Assembly (NCBI GenBank): GCA_905221605.1 | Contig: CAJNDS010002444.1 | Span: forward strand, 228,765-248,764 | Length of the DNA stretch: 20,000 nt | DNA from: Symbiodinium natans | Taxonomy: Eukaryota; Sar; Dinophyceae; Suessiales; Symbiodiniaceae | Direction: 5' to 3' | Part shown: positions 9,201 through 18,200 of the stretch, piece after piece | How positions within the stretch are numbered: the stretch's first letter is position 1 | How the letters are laid out: each line of letters opens with the position of its first letter | The notes under the pieces: model-generated | The model's database searches: none | Seen by the model: the letters and a program-made list of their open reading frames with translations, nothing else | Told to the model about the DNA's origin: nothing | Made by a program: the position numbers and the translations under genes

Positions 9201-12200
9201 GCCCGATGAAGCCTTCAAGGATTAGGGTTTGGGGCTTAGGGTTCACCCTAATCCCAAAGCCCAAAGCCCTAAGCCCTAAGCCCTAAGCCCTAAACCCTAT
9301 ACCCTAAACCCTAAACCCTCAACCCTAAACCCTAAACCCTAAACCCTAAACCCTATACCCTAAACCCTAAACCCTGAACCCTCGCCCTAAACCCTAAACC
9401 CTGAAACTCCTGAAACCTTTTGAAGCCCCTAAGCTCGGTCGTCGCCCCCGAAGCTGACAAGCTCCGGACCACCTCAGTCTCAAGGGCGTGTTCCGGCTAG
9501 AGGGTTTAGGGTTTAGGGTTAGGGTTTAAGGTTTAGGGTTTAGGGTTTAGGGTTTAGGGTTTAGGGTTTAGGGTTTAGGGTTTAGGGTTTAGGGTTTAGG
9601 GTTTAGGATTTAGGGTTTAGGGTTTAGGGTTTAAGGTGTAGGGTTTAGGGTTTAGGGTTTAGGGTCTAGTGTTTAGGGTTTAGGGTTTATGGTTTGGGGT
9701 TTAGGGCTCAGGGCTCAAGGCTCAGGGCTTGGGGTGCCCCTGGGTGTCTCCCCCCCATCAGCCATATATGGGCGGTGAGATGTCTTCACTTCCCACAAAA
9801 GCACAACCCGAAACCCAAAAACCTTAAAGCCGTCAGGCTTGGGTTTAGGTTTAGGGTTTAGGGCTTAGGGCTTAGGGCTTAGGGTTCAGGGTTTAGGGTT
9901 TTTCAGTTACTCTGCCCTAAACACGAAACCTAAGCCCACATCCCCTAGACCCGCTCTTTCAGTGCAATGGCCTGTACTTGGAGGTTCATGGTACTTCTTA
10001 GCCAATCATAACTGTACTTATTAGCCACCTATAAGCACCTTAAGTGCCCCCAATATGGTTAAAAGTACAGTTCTGAGTACAGTTATAAGTTGGTTAATAA
10101 GTACCATGAACCTCCAAGTACTCCCCCCGAGCTCAACTCCGTAGTGTTCCCGCAGCCCCCGCGTGCCCGCTGCCGAGGCACCGTCCGCGTCATCAACGCC
10201 GAGCTGAAGGCAAGGGCGTGGTTATCAGGGTGTGAGCCTAATTCCTAAACTCTAAACTCTAAACTCTAAACCCTAGACCCTAAACCCTAAACCCTAAACC
10301 TAAACCCTAAACCCCGTACCAATACGATTCTTCAACATGCAATGTCGCGTGGTGGGATGGCTTTTCTATTTTTTTGTGAGGGTATGGGGGCTTAAGGGCC
10401 GAGGGCAGGGTTGGGAGTTTAGGATTAAGGGCTTAGGGTGTAGGAGGAAGCAAAGCAAATCTAAAACAGTAGGGTTGAAGGGGAAGTCCGGTCTCGACTC
10501 TATAAACCCCAAAGCCCAAAGCCTAAACTCCAAATCTGCTTGATGTCGTAGGGCTTCTCAGGGTTCTCGGGTTTCAAGGCTGTGCAATAGGGGTCGGGAT
10601 ATTTCCTAATAGCATAGTGTTTTCTTCTGGCCTCTTTCTATGTATACTATATTAACCCCCAAAAACCCTATTCCAATTATTAAGGCCCCTACATTAGGGC
10701 GGCAAGGCCAAAAGAGAGAGAGAGAGAGGGAACAAAAGAAAACAAAAACTAAACCCTCAACCCTCAACCCTAAACCCTAAACCCTAAACCCTAAACCCTA
10801 AACCCTAAACCCTATACCCTAAACCCTAAACCCTAAGCTATGAAGACAACGGCATGGTTCCGAAGCACACCAAGAAGCTGTCAAGACCGGGCGGCAATGC
10901 AAAAATAGGGTTTAGGCTTTAGGGTTTAGGGTTTAGGGTTTAGGGTCTGGGGTTTAGGGTTTAGGGTTTAAGGTCTAGGGAGAGTTTAGGGTTTAGGGTT
11001 GAGGGTTTAGGGGTACCTTAATGGGTCCTGATTATCAGGGAATCGTACTATTTGGGGGGACTACGTCGAAAATGCCTTGTTTTCGTAAACCGCAGTATGA
11101 TCTCCACAACGATAGGGTGCAAGGCTTGGGGGGCTTAATGCTCAGGGCGCTTAGGGTAAACCCCCTGGACACCAGACGCACCACAAGTCTGAGACGGTCG
11201 AAAGACCACCCTAACCCTAAACCCTAAACCCTAAACCCGGAACCCTACTAAACCCTAAACCCTAAACCCTAAACCCTAAACCCTAAACCCTAAACCCTAA
11301 ACCCTAAACCCTAAACCCTAAGCCCTAAACCCTAAACCCCTCTGACCGCCTTGCCGGGGGGTGTCAGGTCCGAACGGCGCAAGGCTTGGAAGCCGTGCTG
11401 GAACCCAAGGTGCCCCTCCAGCGGCGGGTTTAGGGTTGCTCGGGTTTTGGGGGTTTAGGGTTTAGGTTTAGGGTTTAGGGGCTTTAGGGGGTTTGGGGGG
11501 TTTCGGGTGAGGGTTTCAAGTTTGGGGCTTAGGGCTTAGGATTTTTCGGGTTTTGGGAAGGGCGCTTAGGATCGTTAGGGTTTAGTTAGGGTTCTCAGTT
11601 TTTTTGTTGGAAGTTTCGGGCTCTTTCTTAGGGTTCAGGATGATATGTAGGGTTTAGTTAGGAAGCTTCGGAAGGTTAGGAAGTTTACGTTTGCAGGCTT
11701 CAGGGATTTAAGAAGTTGAGGAAGTTTAGGGTTGTAGGCTTACGACTAGATCCCCCCTTCCCCTAATCCCTAAATAAATTCCTTGAAACCCTAAACTCTA
11801 AACCTTACAAGCCGAACCCCTGAAACGCCAAGAGCTGAGATCTTACTGCCTGAAACCAGGAATCTATGCCCTAAGGCCTCAACCGACACCTAAAAATATT
11901 TGTTTGGGGTATCCTTACAGCCAAGTTGCCTGAAGAAGCACCTAAACCCCAAACCTTTAACCCTAAAAACCTAAACCCTAAAACCTAAACCCTTAAACCC
12001 CACAAGCCCTGAACTTCCTTGCTTAGTAGCTGAGTAGGTAAAATTTAACCTTTTGTGTTCTATAGAGTCCTACCATAATTGAAAGGTCAACCTTTTCGTG
12101 GCCCAGAATTCTCTGCAACTAGGCTTAAGAAGTACCTGAACCCCAAACCTTAAACCTTAAACCCTCAACCCTAACACCCTAAGCCTTAAATGCCTTAAAG

Positions 12201-15200
12201 CCCTGAACTACCCTAAGACTATACTGAACTAGGAACCCTAGCAAAGAAACCATTTTAACTGTTTCTTAGAAATTACCGCATACCCAAAAATGAAAAACAT
12301 TCCCAAGTATCCCTAAACCCTAAACCCTGAACCCGAAACCCTAAACCCTAAAACCTAAACCCTAAACCCCAAACCCTAAACCCTAAACCCTAAACCCTAA
12401 ACCCTAGAGTATCCCTAAGAAGCAGGTGCTGATGAAGACCGTGCAGCGGAACTTCGGTGGCCGGCCCGAAGAAGAGCTGGAGGCCGACCTTGACAGGGTT
12501 TAGGGTTTAGGGTTTAGGGTTTAGGGTTTAGGGTTTAGGGTTTAGGGTTTAGGGTTTAGGGTTTAGGGTTTGCTGTGATAGGGCGTAGGTGCTATGAAGG
12601 TTAGGTTTCGGAACCAGCTCGAAAGCTTCGTGAGGTGCGAAGAGCAGCTTTGGCCCGATTGTGGAGGGCCATCTAACACTTTTCTCCCACCCCACGCCGT
12701 CTAAGGCGGCAAGGCCACCCAAACCTGTTCCTTTTAGGGTTTAGGCCTAAACTCAAGGCAACAGTTCATTTTTAAAAACTTATTCAGTTTCATGATGTTC
12801 GGGTGTGGGTCGGAGACACAGGGCGGTCAGGGTCACCACCAGGCCAGAAAGAGGGGGTGAGGGGGGCATACCGAGTCAGGGGGGGCAGGGGGGGCCAGGG
12901 CGGCAGGGGCCAGGGCGGCAGGGGCAGGGGGCCAGACGAGCCAGCTCAGGGGCCAGAGGGGCCAGGGGGGTCAGGGGGGCAGGGCAGGGGGGTCAGGGGG
13001 GGGGGGGGGTATCACCTTATTAAGGGGACCAGTACTGGTCCCCGGGAGAACCTGTTCCGGTACCGGGCCCATCGTGGGTGCTACCGACCTCCTGGCTGCA
13101 GGAGGCGGGCAAGCGACCTGGGTCGACTTTCGCCATAGAGGTCGAAGGGCAAAGCGCCGCCCCCCTTCTGTAGGGGGGCGGCCTAGGCCCTGAGGTTAGG
13201 GTTTAGGGCTAGGGTTTAGGGTTTTGGGGTGCAAGGTTTAGGGTTGAAAGGCCTTGGCCGTGTGTGGGGGCTTTGGGGGGGCTAGAAAACGCCAAGACAG
13301 GATTAACCAATTACAAATTGTACTTACAACCCACCTTATAAGCCCCTTAAGTGCCCTAAATGTGGTTATGATTGGGTTGTAAGTACGGTTAGGGGTCGGA
13401 ATAATTACTAAGAACAGTATTCCCTTAGGGTCCCTTGATAATTGTACTAATTGTTACTCGTATTGCCTTAGGGCCCCGTTTAGTGGTACTTAAGTCCAGA
13501 ACAGTGCTACAAGTTGACCCTTTCAGGTTTGCTGAATGATAGAACCCTAGTAGTATGGGCGGGGGGGGGGGGGGGGGGGGGCGGGGGTGGGATGTTCTCT
13601 GGAGAAGGGGCTTGAGGGGCAAGGGCTTAGGGTTTAAAGAAGTGGCGGCTGAGGATCTAGCGTGTAAGCAATTACGAAGAGGGACCCTAAACCCTAATCA
13701 ACCCTAAGCCCTAAACCCAGAAACGGCACCCTTACTCCTGCTACCCGAGTCTTTTCCACCTAAGCAGTCCCAAACTAGCTTCTGTAGGACCCTTGTCTTG
13801 TAACAGCCCCTGGCTTTGAAGCGAAACCCTAAACCCTAAATCGCATAGGGTGGTCTTAGGATCCCACAAAAGAGGTCCTCAGATTGGGTTTAGGGTTTCG
13901 GGTTTAGGGTTCAGAGTTCAGGGTTTAGGGTTTTGGGTTCTGGGGGCCCTAAACGCCAATTAAACCCTAAACCCTAAACCCTAACCCTAAACCCTAAACC
14001 CTAAACCCTAAACCCTAAACCCTAAACCCCTTTAGGGTCTACCGGTTTGGGGTTGCCAGGCCGCCATCGAAGAGTTCTTCGAGCGCACGGGCATGGCAGT
14101 CGCCTCAGCTTCCTTTGTGGTGCTTTCGTTTCGTGTTTCCTGGGTTTAGGGTTTAGGGTTTAGGGTTTGGGGTTCAGGGTTTAGGGTTTAGGGTTTTGGG
14201 TTTCTGTAACTTTAGATCCTTAGCCTTTTTGGGTGTATTGGGTTTCTTAATAAGGCAGCTAAAAATTTAAGTTCTACCCTCCTAAATGCAGCCAGGCTTC
14301 GAGAGGTGTTTCTCCAGCTAAGGGGGGTGGTTCTGGCTGTTGCCTGCTTAGGGTTTAGGGTTTAGGGTTTAGGGTTTAGGGTTTAGGGCTTAGGGCTTAG
14401 GGTTTAGGGGTTAGGGTGTAGGGTTGACCTTCTTGGGCGGGAGGGGGGGGGGATCCTTTCACATGGGGCCCCTCTTGTAAAAGGCTGCTTTTCAGGGGAG
14501 AAACGCAGCTAGAGACAGCTCGACCCTTTTTCACATGTGAAGGTCCCAGTTTACTTTTAAGAGTTTTAGGGTTTTAGAGTTTTGGGGTTTAGTTTTGCGA
14601 GATGTTGCGAGGCCCTCCGCAACGCCGACAATTTTTGAAACGCAGCGCTCGCGACTTTTCGAAAGGGTTGAGAAACCCTAAACCCTAAACCCTCAACCCC
14701 AAACCGTAAACAAGCCTCACTGGCCACGCGCCAGACGGCGTCAAAGCAGAGTTGCCATCGCCTGCGGAAGCCCTTCACGAAGTTTCCATCCCAGCCCAAA
14801 CAAACCCTAAACTTGGGATGTTCCCCCACATACAGCCTTAATGGGGATTGTAGTACCCCCTACCATAATCCCTATGAAGGACTGTTAGTGTAAGGGGAAG
14901 ATCCCAACCTAAACCCTAAATTGACCCTCCCACCCCCCCCACCCCCCAAAAAAAAAAAAATGAAAAAAAAGTGCGACAATAGATCAGAAAGCTGAACGAA
15001 CTAATCAATGACAATTCTCTAAAGTGAATAACCAGGTTGGTTTCTGTTTGTTTTTTTACATTTCGTTATTTGGGTATTAAAGGGACCCTATAGGCCCACC
15101 CAGACCCTAAACCCCAAGCCCTAAACCTTAAAACTTGGGATGTTCCCCCTTGTACTAACAGTCCTTAATGTAGGGATTATAGTCGAGGGTACTAGATGTT

Positions 15201-18200
15201 AGTATAAGGGGAGAACATCCCAACCCTAAACCGTAAACTCTTAAACCCCAAGCCCCAAGCCCCAGCCCCAAAACCCCAAACCCCGACCCCAAACCCCAAA
15301 CCCCCAACCCCAAACCCCAAACCCCAAGCCCCAAGCCCCAAACCCGAAACCCTAAAGCCTAAAGCCTAAACCCTAAACCCTAAACCCTAAACCCTAAACC
15401 CTAAACCCTAAACCCTAAACCCTAAACCCTTGAGGACTTCCAAGATGTTCCGAAGCTGACCTGCCCGGAGCTCATCCGGCAGAACTTGGAGGAGCCCGAC
15501 GCGAGGCCGGGTTAGGGGTTTAGGGTTTAGGGTTTAGGGCTTAGGGTTTGGGGTTTAGGGTTTAGGGGGGTTTAGGGTTTAATTAGGGTTTAGGAAGGTT
15601 TAGGAGGGTTTAGGAGGGTTTAGGAGGGTTTAGTAGGGTTTAGCCGGGTTTAGTAGGGTTTAGTAGGGGTTAGGGCTTAGGGTTTAGTAGGGTTTAGTAG
15701 GGTTTAGTAGGGTTTAGTAGGTTTTAATAGGGTTCAGGGCTTGGGGTTTGAGGGCTTAGGGTCTGGAGGGGAGTCCTCTTTCTCATCTGAGATGTAGGGG
15801 TTATTTTGGGCTATTTTCGGGTTTGTTTGGGTATCAGTAACTTAGGGTTGAGGGTTTAGGGCTTAGTTTCGTTGTTTTTCGGGAGTCGGGAGTTTCTTGT
15901 GTACTTGTAGGCGGCTTGGTTCCGATTAGAGTAGGGTTCAGTGCTTCGGGTGTAGTTCTCATGACATGTCGGGTATCCGTTGTTATAAGTTGACTGGGAT
16001 TGTATGGGGACCATATTGGTATTTTTCTGGGGTCCTGGATTGCAGGCTATAGGGTTGCAGGGCTTGGTGTTTAGGCTTAAGATTTGTAAGTGTGGGTTTC
16101 TGAGTTTTTGTAGGCTCAAGGTGTTCACAATTTTTCATCAAGCAACGATCTTCGCCTGGCAGCCTTCTGCTTCAAGAAGGTTTGGGCGAACGGTCTCGGG
16201 AACTGGAGTGGTGAGGGCCGAAAACCGGCGCTCACCTGGCAAACGTCTGGCAGGAGGTGCAGCATGGTGCAGCCAGTGGATGCAGCGACTGTGAAAGTGA
16301 TTTCGCCGTAGAGGGCCCGGGTTGCTGTCAAGACTTCCGTGCTGGTGACGTGCGAAGACATGCAAACCCAGATGATCACCTAGCGAATTGGAACATGCTC
16401 ATTGCGCCAAAGCACCTATAAATCCTAAGCCCTATAAACCCTAAACCCTACAATCCCTAAAGCCTATGAACCCTAACCCTCAAAACCCTGTAAACCCTAA
16501 ACCCTATAAACCTTAAACCTATAAGCCCTGTAAACCCAATCAGCCCTATAAACCCTCTAAACCCTATAAACCTTGCAACCTCTATCAACCCTATCAACCC
16601 TCTGAACGCTCTAAACCCTACAAACCCTACAAATTCTATAAACCCTGCAACCCCTCTAAACCCTCTAAACCCTTTAAGCTCTAAACCCTAAAACACCTAA
16701 ACCCTCAACCCTAACCCTTCGAGCCCTGAAGGCCCCAACCCGTGAATCCACGCCAAGCACCCTAAGCCCTAAACCCTAAACCCTAAACCCTAAACCCTAA
16801 ACCCTAAACCCTAAACCCTAAACCCTAAACCCTAAACCCTAAACCCCCAGGCACCTCATGCTTCTCACGAAGAACAACGCGGCGCTGCGCCTCCTCTTCG
16901 AGGGCGGGCCGCTGGGTCGCGCGAGTTTAGGGTTTAGGGTTTAGGGTTTAGGGTTTCGGGTTTGGGGTTTGGGGCTTGGGGTTTGGGGTTTGAGGGTCTG
17001 GCGCTCTAGCCGAAGTAGGGCTTAGATTTGTTTCCAAGGTTTATAGGGTAGGGTTTTAGAGGTAGGGTTTATGGAGGGCTTTCAGGGCTTATAGGATTTA
17101 CACTGTTCATCGTAGGTTAGGTTTCTGGGTGTATAGTTTCTAGGGCTATGTGATTTCGGGTTAGGTTTTGGCATGCAAGGCTTGTTGGGCCTGTGGCGTG
17201 GGTGGATAGGTTGGGAATGTTCCCCTGTAATACGAACAGTCCTTAAGGGGGATGATCGTACCCCCGCCACTAGAATCCCTAAACCCTAAACCCTAAACCC
17301 GAAACCCGAAACCCTATTAGGGACTGCTAGCATAAAGGGGGCACAGGTAGGCTCAGGGCTTGGCATTTAGTGCTCACAGGGCATGGTTTTGCAGGGTTTA
17401 CAGGGTCAGGCGTACGTAATTCAGGGTCCTCCAATACCCTGTGTATCCCCTTTTGGGATCCCCAAACCCTGAACCCTATGCCCTAAACCCTAAACCGCTA
17501 TATTATTCCAGATTCAGTCCTGCAAAGTGAGCTCTGGGCCGAGATCCATTCAATCGGGGGTTTAGGGATTTCGGGTTCAAGGGCCCTTCAATTGATTCCG
17601 CAGACACCCTTCCCGTACAGCTCCTCTTATCCCCAAACCCATCTAAACCCTAGTTACGCCAGTTTCCCTAAACCCTCTAAACCTGTATGCCCCTAAGTGC
17701 ACAGACCCCTGGGAGGATCCCAGAAGTAGAGCCCACAAACCGTACCCTATACTACTATTGGGTCATTCTTAGGAAACCCTAAACCCTAAACCCTAACCCT
17801 AAACCCTAAACCCTAAACCCTAAACCCTAAACCCTAAACCCTAAACCCTAAACCCTAAACCCTAAACCCCGGAAGTGATTGTTGAATCCTCCCAAGGTCT
17901 AGGTGCTTGTTCTTCCCTCGACTCCTCGGATCCACACTTTTTCCGAGTTTGGGGATGAGGGTTTAGGGTTGAAGATTGAGGGCTCAGGCTTCAGGGTTGA
18001 GGGTTCAGTGTTCAGGGTTGAGGTTCAGGGTTTAGGGTTTATGTTTTTTGGATGAGGGTTCAGGGTTGAGGGCTTCGGGCTTCAGTGCCGTAAGGGTTTG
18101 GGGGTGTAGAGGCTCCCCTGTACGGACACACTCATTCTGAGCATCCCTAAACCCTAAACCCTAAACCCTAAACCCTAAACCCTAAACCCTAAACCCTAAA

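Larger units (their letters stand above)
8958..10177 (+). other. Intron 10 (1,220 nt), GC-AG
   Basis: TTTAGGG copies occur at about 9006-9035, CCCTAAG/CCCTAAA at 9262-9395, a long TTTAGGG array at about 9501-9725, and more variants at 9840-9900. An AT-rich unique stretch lies at 9040-9150. A 148-bp inverted-repeat element occupies 9974-10121. The 3' end is not a CCCTAAA array. The acceptor is ctgccgag. Confidence 0.7.
12498..14059 (+). other. Intron 14 (about 1.56 kb)
   Basis: It starts with a clean TTTAGGG array (12496-12570) and ends with CCCTAAA (13961-14029). Between them are a G-rich minisatellite (12850-13010), a unique GC-rich block (13015-13200), a degenerate copy of inverted-repeat family A (13302-13391), a G21 run (13561-13581), and mixed telomere variants. 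Open frames on the G-rich tract are compositional artefacts. Confidence 0.7.
14096..15434 (+). other. Intron 15 (about 1.34 kb)
   Basis: TTTAGGG arrays lie at 14143-14196 and 14348-14425, and CCCTAAA at 15357-15429. The middle has a weak inverted repeat (14451-14552), a unique block 14580-14830 with a minus-strand open frame I cannot assign, two copies of palindromic family B (14813-14907, 15135-15223), C-rich and A-rich runs around 14931-14968, and a CCCCAAA/CCCCAAG variant block at 15245-15345. Confidence 0.7.
15506..16850 (+). other. Intron 16 (1,345 nt), GC-AG
   Basis: It begins with TTTAGGG and 10-bp GGGTTTAGTA/GGGTTTAGGA variants (15513-15730). It ends with a clean CCCTAAA array (16756-16846) directly before ccccag. 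15740-16140 is unique with telomere-like fragments, 16140-16400 is a unique GC-richer block, and 16415-16700 is a degenerate CCCTATAAA / CCCTCTAAA field. Confidence 0.74.

Noticed and set aside
9022-9264. 80-codon minus-strand open frame
   Set aside because: Composed of AT-rich intron sequence plus telomere-like ends; exon 10 and exon 11 splice across it.
12803-13138. 111-codon Gly/Arg/Gln-rich open frame and its 72-codon overlap
   Set aside because: Produced by a G-rich minisatellite in which several frames are open; no conserved domain.
15856-16128. 90-codon minus-strand open frame
   Set aside because: Low-complexity Asn/Tyr/Thr-rich translation of degenerate repeat; no motif recognised.
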